Of a DNA stretch of 64,000 nt, positions 1-8,891 are shown one piece after another; the stretch's first letter is position 1; each line of letters opens with the position of its first letter. Made by a program: the position numbers and the translations under genes. The stretch comes from Gammaproteobacteria bacterium (GTDB lineage: Bacteria; Pseudomonadota; Gammaproteobacteria; SZUA-229), in contig JAOULX010000001.1 of the NCBI GenBank assembly GCA_029881795.1, forward strand, positions 310,001 to 374,000. Direction: 5' to 3'. A model generated the notes under the pieces. It did no database searches and was not told where the DNA came from. It worked only from the letters and a program-made list of their open reading frames with translations.

Positions 1-1
1 T

Positions 2-244
2 CTGCGCCGTGAAAACGTCGATGTGATTTTGATGGATATACACATGCCGGTTATGAACGGCGTTGCAGCGACCCGGTTGATCAAGCAACAGGCTTTGTCG
101 AGTGCGCCGGTGATTGGGATGACGGCCAGTGTTATGAATGATGAAAAAGCCAGTTATTTTCAGGCCGGTATGGATGCGTTGGTAGAAAAACCGATAATGT
201 TTGATCATCTGCTGGGTGTTATTGAAAAACAGCTGAAAAAATAG
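2..244 (+). CDS. Response regulator receiver domain, C-terminal part (5' truncated)
   Basis: The reading frame is open from the first bases of the window and ends at 244, so only the C-terminal ~80 residues are present. They form the second half of a CheY-like receiver domain. The phospho-acceptor Asp lies in VILMDIHMPVMNG, the switch Thr in IGMTAS, and the conserved Lys in VEKPI. The protein ends just after the last helix of the domain. This fits either a single-domain regulator or the terminal receiver of a hybrid histidine kinase; the latter is common when the sequence stops like this, but it cannot be decided here. An internal GTG at 23 is not a sensible start because it would cut the domain in half. 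Confidence 0.85.
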   Translation: MRRENVDVILMDIHMPVMNGVAATRLIKQQALSSAPVIGMTASVMNDEKASYFQAGMDALVEKPIMFDHLLGVIEKQLKK

Positions 245-289
245 CTGCATATTGGGCGGAGAAAACCCATTAATCCAGCCGGTTACCCT

Positions 290-1018
290 TTAGTCATGGC
301 TGGCTCTTGCCAGCACCCAGACATCAACCTTTTTAATACCTGTTTTTTTCAGCAGTCGGGCCAGCTCATTGACAGTGCTGCCGGTTGACATGACGTCGTC
401 GACCACTGCGATATGCTGATACTGTTTGTGTTGTCTGTTGGTAACTCTGAAAATGCCTTTTACATTTTTTTTCCGTTGCCGGGCACTGAGTCCGCTTTGT
501 TGCGGGCTGTTGATCCGGCGTTCGATATACTGAGTGTCGAGAAAGCAGTCAAGTTGCCTAGCAATCAGTCGGGCGAGTTCTTCCGACTGATTAAAGCCGC
601 GCTGATAGCGACGTTTATAGTGCAGCGGTACAGGGATAATGGCTTCGGGTAGCGGCAGTCGGTGCTGAGTCTGATGCAACAGAAGCTGTTCGGCGAATAA
701 CTGTGCCAGCAGGCGAGCAAATAACATTTTATTGTTAAATTTCATTTGTTGTATCAGCCACACCAGCGGGTTTTGATAATGGTAGATGCTGATCGCGTGG
801 TCGAAATAAGGGGGCTTTTGCAAACACTGCCCGCACAATTGCTTATCTGATGCGTGTGCCAATGGGATGCCGCATTGATAGCAGCTGTGATCGATCAGTG
901 GCAGCGTTTGCTGACAATCCACACAGAGTTCCTGTGTTTTATGAGAACCCGGGTGCAGTGCTGACAGACAGAGAACGCAGTGATGCGGGTAGATAAGCCT
1001 TAAAATCCGTTTCAACAT
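290..1018 (-). CDS. comF: ComF family protein (phosphoribosyltransferase-like)
   Basis: This is a ComF-type protein of 242 aa. The first 70 residues hold four CxxC pairs (CVLC, CVDC, CYQC, CGQC), the usual zinc-ribbon region. The C-terminal half is a type I phosphoribosyltransferase fold with a PRPP-loop motif, VAVVDDVMSTGST. ComF is required for DNA uptake in naturally competent bacteria; its biochemical role is poorly known. DprA (26872-27978) is also in this window, which fits a transformation pathway. The ATG at 1018 has a GGAAA upstream and starts MLKRIL. A TTG at 1045 would add nine residues and is less likely. The gene diverges from the bio unit. Confidence 0.9.
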   Translation of the reverse strand: MLKRILRLIYPHHCVLCLSALHPGSHKTQELCVDCQQTLPLIDHSCYQCGIPLAHASDKQLCGQCLQKPPYFDHAISIYHYQNPLVWLIQQMKFNNKMLFARLLAQLFAEQLLLHQTQHRLPLPEAIIPVPLHYKRRYQRGFNQSEELARLIARQLDCFLDTQYIERRINSPQQSGLSARQRKKNVKGIFRVTNRQHKQYQHIAVVDDVMSTGSTVNELARLLKKTGIKKVDVWVLARASHD

Positions 1019-1132
1019 ATCTTTGATTTTCCATGAAAGAAGCAAGCTTGCATGGCATAATAGCGGTGCTTAGCTGTTCAGGCCATATTATGGGTGCAGA
1101 TGGCTTACGATTAACTGATATTTAATACCCCA

Positions 1133-1558
1133 GTGGATACTTTCGTGGAAAAAATCACCTATACCAAAACCATAACCGCTGCGCAGTCACGACGTACTGC
1201 CGCTCAGTTTAACTGGGGTAATATTGTGGCGATATTAATTCCCTTTCCGCTGATGATTTTCTGGTTTGGTGCATCGATGGTTATTTATGCGATGAACCGG
1301 CATCACCCGGTAGACAAAGTCGGCGACTATACGCAGTGGGCGGCCTATCGCTTTTATTTTATTACCGGTTTTCTGGTTATTATAGGCTCACTCATTCCCG
1401 GTGGTCGAGAAAGCCTCTGGTATTATGCGTATTTATGGCTGGCAGGCATTGTTATTATGCTACCGTGGACATTATATGATTTGCATCGCATTCGCCGGGA
1501 TGACTGGCAGGATGTGGATATCACTGTTGAAGAATACGTAGGAAATGAAGATGACTGA
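1133..1558 (+). CDS. Small membrane protein of unknown function, first gene of the bio unit
   Basis: A 141-aa protein that I do not recognise. It has three hydrophobic stretches at about residues 30-52, 71-89 and 93-114, a polar N-terminus, and a charged C-terminal tail ([11 protein letters not shown] then an acidic end), so it is likely an inner-membrane protein with the tail in the cytoplasm. The start is uncertain: GTG at 1133 or GTG at 1145 in the same frame. Its last codons overlap the start of bioB by 8 bp, implying translational coupling and co-transcription with bioB-bioF. A link to biotin (uptake or sensing) is only a guess from position. Confidence 0.7.
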   Translation: MDTFVEKITYTKTITAAQSRRTAAQFNWGNIVAILIPFPLMIFWFGASMVIYAMNRHHPVDKVGDYTQWAAYRFYFITGFLVIIGSLIPGGRESLWYYAYLWLAGIVIMLPWTLYDLHRIRRDDWQDVDITVEEYVGNEDD

Positions 1559-2540
1559 TTCATCGATTCGCCATAACTGGCAACTGGCTGAAATTTCGGC
1601 CTTGCTGGAAATGCCGTTTAATGATTTATTATTTAAAGCCCAAAGCATACACCGGCAGAATTTCAATCCTAATGAAGTTCAGATCAGTACCTTGCTGAGT
1701 ATAAAAACCGGTGCCTGTCCCGAAGATTGCGGTTATTGTTCACAGAGTTCGAAATACGATACCAGTCTTGAAAAAGAGCGCTTATTACCGATTCAGGACG
1801 TGATAGAGCAGGCGGCTGAGGCGAAAGCCAATGGTTCTTCTCGTTTTTGCATGGGCGCGGCTTGGCGTAACCCGACCGACAAGAATCTGGACGTCGTTAT
1901 CGATATGGTGAAAGCGGTAAAAGCACTGGGCATGGAAACCTGTGTAACTCTGGGTATGCTGACCGCTGAACAAACGCGACGAATGAAAGAAGCGGGGCTG
2001 GATTACTACAACCATAATCTGGATACCTCGCCTGAGTTCTATGACAAAGTCATCACCACGCGAACTTATGATGATCGTTTGGATACTCTTGGGCATGTGC
2101 GTGAAGCTGGCATCAATGTCTGTAGTGGCGGCATTATCGGCATGGGTGAAAGTGAAAAAGACCGTGCCAGTTTATTACAGCAGCTGGCGAATTTGCCGAC
2201 ACATCCGCAAAGCGTGCCGATCAATATGTTGGTGCAGGTTGAGGGCACGCCATTATTTAATGCAGATAAACTGGATCATCTGGAGTTTATTCGCACCATA
2301 GCCGTTGCCAGAATTATTATGCCGCAGTCTTATGTTAGGTTATCGGCCGGGCGCAGTGACATGAGCGATGAAACTCAGGCATTGTGTTTCTTTGCCGGCG
2401 CTAATTCGATTTTTTATGGTGATAAGCTGCTGACGACTGCAAACCCGGATGAGAACCATGATCTGAATTTAATGAAGAAGTTGGGTATTACTCCCAGTGG
2501 CTTCAAACAGGCGGCTATGGCTGACCAGCTGGCTTGCTGA
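1551..2540 (+). CDS. bioB: Biotin synthase
   Basis: BioB is a radical-SAM enzyme that inserts sulfur into dethiobiotin, the last step of biotin synthesis. The [4Fe-4S] cluster motif CxxxCxxC is present as CPEDCGYC (Cys 56, 60, 63), and the [12 protein letters not shown] and GGIIGMGE motifs of the family follow. The length, 329 aa, is normal. ATG 1551 is chosen because AGGA at 1540-1543 is well spaced for it; ATG 1545 in the same frame would be too close. It overlaps the upstream membrane-protein gene and is followed 12 bp later by bioF. The other bio genes (bioA, bioC, bioD, bioH) are not in this window. Confidence 0.97.
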   Translation: MTDSSIRHNWQLAEISALLEMPFNDLLFKAQSIHRQNFNPNEVQISTLLSIKTGACPEDCGYCSQSSKYDTSLEKERLLPIQDVIEQAAEAKANGSSRFCMGAAWRNPTDKNLDVVIDMVKAVKALGMETCVTLGMLTAEQTRRMKEAGLDYYNHNLDTSPEFYDKVITTRTYDDRLDTLGHVREAGINVCSGGIIGMGESEKDRASLLQQLANLPTHPQSVPINMLVQVEGTPLFNADKLDHLEFIRTIAVARIIMPQSYVRLSAGRSDMSDETQALCFFAGANSIFYGDKLLTTANPDENHDLNLMKKLGITPSGFKQAAMADQLAC

Positions 2541-2552
2541 TAGCCGTCGTCA

Positions 2553-3719
2553 GTGAAAGACTTAAAAAAGCTATTACAGCAAAAAAAAGAGGCCGGCCTG
2601 TATCGTCAGCGCCGGATCACACAGGGACCGCAATCGACCGAACTGATTGTTGATGATAAAAAAGTCATCAATTTCTGCAGTAATAATTATCTCGGGCTGG
2701 CGAATCATCCGACCATCAATCAGGCCTTCAAGCAAGGTATAGACCGCTATGGCAGCGGCAGCGCTTCAGCACACTTAATCAATGGTCACAGCGCAGCGCA
2801 TCATGCGCTGGAAGAAGAACTGGCAGAATTTACCGGCTATCAGCGATGCTTGTTATTCTCAACCGGTTATATGGCTAATATCGGGGTGGTGCAGGCACTG
2901 ATGGGGCGCGGCGATGTAGTGCTGGAAGACCGTCTCAACCATGCGTCTTTACTGGATGCAGGTCTGTTATCCGGTGCTCGATTCAGCCGTTTTGAGCATG
3001 CCAGCGTGAGCGATGCGCGCAGCAAGCTGAGTAAATATCCCGAGCAGGAAAAAATGCTGTTAACCGATGGGGTTTTTAGTATGGACGGCGATATTGCGCC
3101 GTTAGCGGAGCTGGCTCAGGTCTGCCAGCAGCACCAGAGTTATTTAATGGTGGACGATGCACATGGTATTGGCGTGCTAGGGGAACAAGGCCGGGGCAGT
3201 CTGGAGTATCTGGGTTTGGCACCCTCAGCAGTGCCGGTTTTAATGGCAACATTGGGCAAGGCCTTTGGTGCCGCTGGTGCCTTTGTGGCCGGCAGCGAGG
3301 ATGTGATTGAATACCTGATTCAGAATGCGCGTAGCTATATTTATACAACAGCAATGCCGGCGGCTTTGGCAGAAGCCAGTCGCGCCAGCTTAAAACTGGT
3401 GCAGGCAGAAAACGCTCGTCGGCAAAAATTAGTGGAATTGATCAAGCAGTTCCGTCGCGCTGTAGCAGAAATGGGTTATCAGTTAATGGATTCAGTGACA
3501 CCGATCCAGCCGATTGTGATTGGTGATAGCAAGAAGGCACTGGAAATGAGTCAGCAATTATTCGCACAGGGTATTCATGTCAGTGCGATCAGGCCACCTA
3601 CCGTAGAGCAGGGAAAGGCCCGCTTAAGGATTACATTCAATGCCGATCACAGCTTCGGGCAACTGCAGCAACTGCTTGATGCGCTGGACGTCATTAGCAA
3701 AAAAAATACGCTTTTGTGA
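2553..3719 (+). CDS. bioF: 8-amino-7-oxononanoate synthase
   Basis: This PLP enzyme condenses pimeloyl-ACP or -CoA with L-alanine to give 8-amino-7-oxononanoate, the first committed ring-precursor step of biotin synthesis. The length is 388 aa, typical of the family. The PLP lysine is in TLGKAFGAAG (Lys236), preceded by the VDDAHGIGVLG strand and the NYLGLANHP motif near the N-terminus. The start is GTG at 2553, 12 bp after the bioB stop, so the two are co-transcribed. No clear terminator follows; the next gene begins about 200 bp downstream with its own ribosome-binding site. Confidence 0.96.
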   Translation: MKDLKKLLQQKKEAGLYRQRRITQGPQSTELIVDDKKVINFCSNNYLGLANHPTINQAFKQGIDRYGSGSASAHLINGHSAAHHALEEELAEFTGYQRCLLFSTGYMANIGVVQALMGRGDVVLEDRLNHASLLDAGLLSGARFSRFEHASVSDARSKLSKYPEQEKMLLTDGVFSMDGDIAPLAELAQVCQQHQSYLMVDDAHGIGVLGEQGRGSLEYLGLAPSAVPVLMATLGKAFGAAGAFVAGSEDVIEYLIQNARSYIYTTAMPAALAEASRASLKLVQAENARRQKLVELIKQFRRAVAEMGYQLMDSVTPIQPIVIGDSKKALEMSQQLFAQGIHVSAIRPPTVEQGKARLRITFNADHSFGQLQQLLDALDVISKKNTLL

Positions 3720-3926
3720 AACCTGTCATAACCTTATTTCGTGTAATTAACTATGCTTAGCTTATTTAGCCGTGACCATAATGACGAGAGAGGGTGATGC
3801 GCAGACGAAAATAATCGATTATTTTGTATCCGTTTGGCAAAATGCCAGATTATCATCTAAACTAAACCTTAGATTTTGTTTATAACCTCCCGAAAATACA
3901 AATAATTTGGGAATTAGGAGTTCAGT

Positions 3927-4604
3927 ATGAAAAAACAATTATTATCAATGAGCCTGTTAGTATCGCTGGCAGCTGCTTCGTTTTCAGCTAATGCAGCTAT
4001 GATTTTAGGTATTGATGCCGGCTACTATGTCTGGCAGCCAACAATTAGTGGGTCTGTTGATAATGGTGCAACAGATGTAGCGGCAGCCGGATACACTGAC
4101 GGCACAAATGGGGTTGCCTACCTGGCATTTGAGCACCCGGTTCCTTTCGTTCCCAATGTTAAACTGCAGATGACTGAAATGGCTGCTGACGGTTCAGCAG
4201 GTAATGCGATCGATTTAGCGCATACGGATAGCGTGTTCTACTATGAAATTCTTGATAATTTTGTTTCAGTGGATGTGGGTCTGGTAGCCCGTGCATTTAA
4301 TGGCAGTTTTAATATTGGTGGAACGCCTTCAGTAATGGATGATACAGTTTATATGCTTTACACAGCGGCTGAGGTGATTATTCCATTTGCCGGACTGTCT
4401 GTAGGTATGGAAATTAATGAAGATATGAGTTTCGATGATAATGCGATCAGCGACATTAAAATGCGCCTGAGATACGAAATTCTGAGTGGTTTGGGGGTTG
4501 AGCTGGGTCAGCGCACAGTTACTATGTCACTGAAAGAAAGTGCACCACTGACTAAAGATCTTAAGTTTGATGGAACCTATATTGCGGTTACCTATACATT
4601 CTAA
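3927..4604 (+). CDS. TIGR04219-like outer membrane beta-barrel protein
   Basis: A 225-aa exported protein. Residues 1-23 are a clear signal peptide ending in SANA before AMILG. The mature N-terminus (LGIDAGYYVWQP) and the alternating hydrophobic strands resemble the TIGR04219 family of small outer-membrane barrels. The protein ends in the aromatic residue of YIAVTYTF, the C-terminal signal read by the BAM complex. The ribosome-binding site TTAGGAG precedes ATG 3927. The gene stands alone, followed by a strong terminator. An upstream 206-bp spacer contains a small inverted repeat, ATCTAA/TTAGAT, at 3855-3874. The substrate or role is unknown. Confidence 0.8.
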   Translation: MKKQLLSMSLLVSLAAASFSANAAMILGIDAGYYVWQPTISGSVDNGATDVAAAGYTDGTNGVAYLAFEHPVPFVPNVKLQMTEMAADGSAGNAIDLAHTDSVFYYEILDNFVSVDVGLVARAFNGSFNIGGTPSVMDDTVYMLYTAAEVIIPFAGLSVGMEINEDMSFDDNAISDIKMRLRYEILSGLGVELGQRTVTMSLKESAPLTKDLKFDGTYIAVTYTF

Positions 4605-4639
4605 GCTTAATAATACTTTCGAATATTAACAGTTAGTAA

Positions 4640-4670
4640 AAAGCCCTGCATTGCAGGGCTTTTTTTTTTG
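4640..4670 (+). terminator. Rho-independent terminator after the outer-membrane protein gene
   Basis: A perfect stem AAGCCCTGCA / TGCAGGGCTT is followed directly by a run of about ten T residues. It lies 36 bp after the stop codon of the barrel-protein gene. Confidence 0.93.
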
Positions 4671-4758
4671 TTTGCTACTTTTTATAAATTACCCGCTATA
4701 CTTGAAAAATACTGTCATGATTAAACTAATAATATAAATCACATGATAAGCAAATTAC

Positions 4759-7308
4759 TTGGCTAACACATTGATAAAGAAATGGGTCTTTCCTTTTTAC
4801 CACAGTCTGCGTGGTAAATTTGTACTCGCTTCGGTTTTAGTGTGTTTTATCTTAATTAGCAGCAATATTGCAACGCAGTTTTATATTAATAAGTCCTCTT
4901 CAGAAGCTACATTGTTACTGGAACAACGGATCACCAAGCTGAATCATACCCGGATTATTATGGATAATGTCTGGGATGTAAGCTTTGTTCTGGAGGAGCA
5001 TTCGATCGCACCAACAAATTCTACGCATTCGCGTATATTTAATAAAATGGTAATGTCGGTTGACCGGTTACTGGCATTGATAGATTCTGAAGAAGCTAAT
5101 CAACCGATGGTTGATCAGCTTGAAATTGTTCTGGGTGATTTCAACCAACTCGGGATTTATATCAATTATCTGATGGATATCAGGTCAAATCCGTCCAAGC
5201 TCTATCCTGCGATTGAAATTTCGCGTTCTACAATGTACGAAAGTCAGTCGATATTTTCCCGCTTGGCGGGGCTCAGTATTGATGAAACGATAGCAGCAAT
5301 AAAAGGCTCCGACACCGAGGCTCTGACTCTGCTTCTGGATCTAAGGTATAAATGGGTGCAGATGATATCTTTGTATCGGATGTATCTTGTTAACCGGTTG
5401 GCATTACTCGATAGTGAGGCATTAGATAATCAGGTCGAAAATATAAATCTGTTCTGGATTAATTTAAATACTATTTTTAAAGCGCTGAATAAGTTAAAGG
5501 AAAATAATCGGCTGGAGTTTCAGACTGAAGAGGCTCTGCCGGAAATGATAAAGGCTGCGAACAGCTGGAACCAGAGTTTTAAGAATATCGTGTCAACAGA
5601 AGCACCAGAGGAATGGCGCTCAGATTACTCCATTATAAAAATGAAAGTTGCCCCGTTGATGAAATCAATCTGGGATAATATCAGAGATTACGACAGAGAT
5701 ATCGAGGCGGATGTAAAGAAAAGTGTGCTTGATTTATCGCAGGTTGCCGGTAATACAAGCCTGATATTATGGGGGCTTACAATTGCCGGTATGCTGGTGC
5801 TGGTCGCGTTGTTTTATTTTCTGCACAACACCGTTTTGAATCCGATCAAACAGATATCAGAAGCAATGAGACAGGAAGCTGAGGATGGCAGTCTGTTAAA
5901 ACCACTGCTGATCAAAGGAAAATCATTAGAAACGACGAACTTGATTGATGCCTTTTCTATGATGCAACTACAGGTGCACAGCCGTAAAAATGATCTTGAA
6001 TATCAGACCTTGCATGATGATCTGACAAGGCTACCAAATCGCTTGCTGTTGTTTGATCGTCTGGAACAAAATATCTCTAAGTTAAAAAGGGATAAAGGTT
6101 CTCTTGCCTTAATTATGATGGACCTTGATCGCTTTAAAGAAATTAATGACACCCTCGGGCATCACGCTGGAGATGAGTTATTAAAACTGGTTAGCGACCG
6201 GCTGGTTGTCAGTCTGAGAGAGGTGGATACGGTTGCACGATTAGGTGGAGATGAGTTCGCTATTCTTATACCTGATTGTGATCTTGAAAAGTCAAAAATT
6301 GTTGCCGGTAAAATACGCGATTGTATGCGCCCGGCACTACAGGTGCATGAGCAATCGCTCTATGTGCATGGCAGTGTGGGTATTGCAATATACCCGGATC
6401 ATGGCACAAATGCCGAGACTTTGCTGAAAAATGCTGATATCGCTATGTATGCTTCAAAAAGAAATAACTCTAATTATGAGATATATGTATACGAGCAGGA
6501 ATTACACAGTATTAAAAAACTTGAATTAAAATATAAACTGCAAAAAGCGATACTAAATAACGAGATGCGGCTTTATTTTCAGCCACAGATAAGTTGTGAG
6601 CTGAATAAGCTTGTCGGTGTTGAGGCCTTGCTGAGATGGCATATTCAGGATGACTTAAATATTTCGCCGGATGTATTTATCCCCCTGGCGGAAGAATCAG
6701 GCCTGATAAAAAGTCTGACAGAGTGGGTTATTTTTGAGGCGATGAAACAAAAACAGGGCTGGATGCGGCAACTTGAGAATGTACCGGTCAGTATAAATCT
6801 GTCAGCATGGAATGTGTCTGACCCCGAGCTGCACGGGTATGTGCTGGAATGCTTCACGAAGTATGAGTTATCAACGGACGACATTGTTTTTGAAATTACT
6901 GAAAGTGCAATGATGAAGGATACTAATCAGGCGCTGAAAATAATGCAGGACTTGAATGACAGCGGGTTTGATCTGATCGTTGATGATTATGGTACCGGCT
7001 TTTCATCACTGGCATACCTGAAAAAATTTCCTGTAAAAGAACTAAAGATAGATAAGTCCTTTGTTATGAACATGATCGAAAATGAAAATGATGCAGTGAT
7101 TGTTAAATCAACGATAGATTTGGCACACAATCTGGGGCTTGGTGTAATTGCAGAAGGCGTAGAGAAAAAAGAAGTATTTGATATGCTGAAAGAGCTGGAC
7201 TGCGACAAAGTTCAGGGGTTTTTAATTGCTAGGCCAATGCCGCTGGAAGAATTTATGACCTGGTTTGCCAGTTATCAGCCAAGTATCAATCCGGAGCTGG
7301 TGAGTTAG
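4759..7308 (+). CDS. Membrane-bound GGDEF-EAL c-di-GMP enzyme with HAMP-like linker
   Basis: An 849-aa signalling protein. It has one membrane segment at about residues 18-40, a ~290-residue periplasmic sensor region of helical character, a second segment at about 335-358, a HAMP-like linker, then GGDEF and EAL domains. The cyclase motif is intact (LGGDEF, GGDEF at 496-500), with an inhibitory RxxD site at 487-490. The phosphodiesterase motifs also look intact: EAL at 622-624, then INLSAWN, FEITES, VDDYGTG, ELKIDKSF and AEGVE. It could therefore both make and degrade c-di-GMP. The sensor ligand is unknown. The start appears to be TTG (4759, or 4771), with no strong ribosome-binding site. Its stop overlaps the stop of the convergent MazG-like gene. 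Confidence 0.9.
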   Translation: MANTLIKKWVFPFYHSLRGKFVLASVLVCFILISSNIATQFYINKSSSEATLLLEQRITKLNHTRIIMDNVWDVSFVLEEHSIAPTNSTHSRIFNKMVMSVDRLLALIDSEEANQPMVDQLEIVLGDFNQLGIYINYLMDIRSNPSKLYPAIEISRSTMYESQSIFSRLAGLSIDETIAAIKGSDTEALTLLLDLRYKWVQMISLYRMYLVNRLALLDSEALDNQVENINLFWINLNTIFKALNKLKENNRLEFQTEEALPEMIKAANSWNQSFKNIVSTEAPEEWRSDYSIIKMKVAPLMKSIWDNIRDYDRDIEADVKKSVLDLSQVAGNTSLILWGLTIAGMLVLVALFYFLHNTVLNPIKQISEAMRQEAEDGSLLKPLLIKGKSLETTNLIDAFSMMQLQVHSRKNDLEYQTLHDDLTRLPNRLLLFDRLEQNISKLKRDKGSLALIMMDLDRFKEINDTLGHHAGDELLKLVSDRLVVSLREVDTVARLGGDEFAILIPDCDLEKSKIVAGKIRDCMRPALQVHEQSLYVHGSVGIAIYPDHGTNAETLLKNADIAMYASKRNNSNYEIYVYEQELHSIKKLELKYKLQKAILNNEMRLYFQPQISCELNKLVGVEALLRWHIQDDLNISPDVFIPLAEESGLIKSLTEWVIFEAMKQKQGWMRQLENVPVSINLSAWNVSDPELHGYVLECFTKYELSTDDIVFEITESAMMKDTNQALKIMQDLNDSGFDLIVDDYGTGFSSLAYLKKFPVKELKIDKSFVMNMIENENDAVIVKSTIDLAHNLGLGVIAEGVEKKEVFDMLKELDCDKVQGFLIARPMPLEEFMTWFASYQPSINPELVS

Positions 7309-7637
7309 CAATTTTTAAAGTCGGATACTCTTATTCTGCCATCAACCATTCGTGATTTTCTGTTCATTAAAACATTCATTTTTTTCCAGAATTCTTCATT
7401 CAAATCAAAATCTTTGGCTATCGCTGTGCCTATTAATAGGATTAAAAGGTCTGCGCATTCTTCCGCTAGTTCGCTGAGTGGTTTGCCTTTGGTAATACAG
7501 GCTGAAATCTCACCGAGTTCTTCAGCCATAAGAGCCAGTCGGTATGTCATTTCTTCGCCGCCTTTTTCTTTAAACTGGTGTTTGTCGTGAAATGCCTGAA
7601 CCGCAGTCAGCATCTGCTGGTAAGAGTCGTTATTCAT
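7305..7637 (-). CDS. MazG-like nucleotide pyrophosphohydrolase family protein
   Basis: A 110-aa protein with the helical MazG/dUTPase-2 type metal site. The EELGE motif is followed by a helix containing ELAEECADLLILL, giving the usual ExxE...ExxD pattern of Mg-binding acidic residues. Such proteins hydrolyse non-canonical or excess NTPs to NMP and pyrophosphate; the substrate cannot be read from sequence. ATG at 7637 is chosen over the GTG at 7649. The gene is convergent with the GGDEF-EAL gene, and the two stop codons overlap at 7305-7308. Confidence 0.75.
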   Translation of the reverse strand: MNNDSYQQMLTAVQAFHDKHQFKEKGGEEMTYRLALMAEELGEISACITKGKPLSELAEECADLLILLIGTAIAKDFDLNEEFWKKMNVLMNRKSRMVDGRIRVSDFKNC

Positions 7638-7722
7638 TTTATAGACCACTGTTGTTATGATAGTTATTCATAATGATGTTTATGAGATCTGTAACAGTTA
7701 TAACATATCCGGTGCTTTATTA

Positions 7723-8079
7723 ATGATGAAAACACTAGTAGCAATGATTTTATCGGGCTGTGCTTTAACTCTTCAGGCTGAAAGCATAAGAGTTAATGTT
7801 TTTAAAAACAACCAACGGCAGTACCTCGATATAAAAGTCGGACAAACTCTGGGGCAGATCTGCCTGCAATGGTGTGATATCAGCAAGACTTCGGTGGCTG
7901 CTTGCCAGCAAGATATCGTCGCAAGAAACCCGCAAGCATTTGTTAATGCGAATCCTGATTATCTTCTTGCTGGAGCAAGGTTGTGGCTTCCGGGGGCTTA
8001 TCAGTCGATCAGTAGCCAGGACAGCAGGCATTATCAGATTCAAAGGTTTAGCTGGGGATCAATAAAAACTCCCCGCTAA
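7723..8079 (+). CDS. Small secreted LysM-like protein (resembles FimV N-terminal domain)
   Basis: A 118-aa protein starting at the double ATG at 7723/7726. The first 20 residues form a signal peptide (MMKTLVAMILSGCALTLQA). The mature part reads VGQTLGQICLQWC, then ARNPQAFVNANPDYLLAGARLWLP. This is the pattern of the LysM-like N-terminal domain in FimV/TspA-type proteins: an xNPxAF segment followed by LLxGxxLxLP. A longer frame from 7657 lacks signal-peptide logic. It probably binds peptidoglycan in the periplasm. It contains three Cys residues in the mature part, unusual for LysM. The role is unknown. Confidence 0.6.
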   Translation: MMKTLVAMILSGCALTLQAESIRVNVFKNNQRQYLDIKVGQTLGQICLQWCDISKTSVAACQQDIVARNPQAFVNANPDYLLAGARLWLPGAYQSISSQDSRHYQIQRFSWGSIKTPR

Positions 8080-8106
8080 GTTACTATATCGGTGACCATG
8101 AGCGGC

Positions 8107-8778
8107 TTATAAATAACCTCTTTCAGCAAATGACACTAGTTCATCGCCGACAATAATATGATCGAGTACACGCACATCAACCAGTGACAATGCGTCACTT
8201 AAACGCCGGGTAATGTTCTTATCGGCCTGACTGGGCTCTGCCACCCCGGAAGGGTGATTGTGAGCGAATATAACAGCGGCGGCATTATAGCTCATGGCTT
8301 TTTTAACCACCTCTCTGGGGTAGACGCTGGCACCATCGATGGTACCTGAAAACAGTTCTTCAAACTTAATCACCCGATGCCGGTTATCGAGAAATAAACC
8401 AGCAAAGACCTCGTGTTTGTAGGTTCTGAGTTGGGCTGCCAGATAGTGTTTGGTGGCATCGGGGTTCTCCAGTGCGTCGCCGCGTTCCATCTTTTCGTAT
8501 AAATGCCGTTTTGCCATTTCCAGCACGGCTTGTAGCTGGCTGAACTTTGCCGGCCCCAGCCCCAGATGCTGACAAAAGTCAGCCTGCTCTGCGCATAATA
8601 AATGTCTCAGGCCACCGAAGTTGTCGAGTAGCTCCCGGGCCAGATCAACGGCAGATTTGCCTTTAACGCCGGTGCGTAAAAATATCGCCAGCAGTTCAGC
8701 ATCACTCAGGGCAGCGCTGCCTCTTAGCAGCAGTTTTTCGCGCGGCCGTTCACTGGCAGGCCAGTTTGATATGGACAT
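8107..8778 (-). CDS. radC: RadC/JAB-domain protein (UPF0758)
   Basis: A 223-aa protein with an N-terminal helix-hairpin-helix-like region (about residues 1-70) and a C-terminal JAB/MPN metalloprotease-like domain. The metal motif is intact: HNHPSG (His173, His175) followed by a downstream Asp in the PSQAD segment. The family was once tied to DNA repair, but its actual function is unresolved. The start at 8778 is set by a strong GGAGGA ribosome-binding site (minus strand, 8782-8787); an upstream in-frame start would lie before it. It diverges from coaBC, as in many gammaproteobacteria. Confidence 0.93.
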   Translation of the reverse strand: MSISNWPASERPREKLLLRGSAALSDAELLAIFLRTGVKGKSAVDLARELLDNFGGLRHLLCAEQADFCQHLGLGPAKFSQLQAVLEMAKRHLYEKMERGDALENPDATKHYLAAQLRTYKHEVFAGLFLDNRHRVIKFEELFSGTIDGASVYPREVVKKAMSYNAAAVIFAHNHPSGVAEPSQADKNITRRLSDALSLVDVRVLDHIIVGDELVSFAERGYL

Positions 8779-8891
8779 GATTCCTCCGTGAATCATTTAA
8801 AGATAGCTAATCATAACCCTGATTAGCGAGTTGTGAAGTCGGATAAATCTGAAACTGACCTGAAAGGCATGAATCTGCTAAACTCTGCGGC

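Noticed and set aside
1046..1132. A biotin repressor (BirA) operator upstream of the bio unit
   Set aside because: No convincing inverted repeat of the BirA type is visible; only a short GCAAGCTTGC palindrome (1042-1051) that falls within the comF start region.
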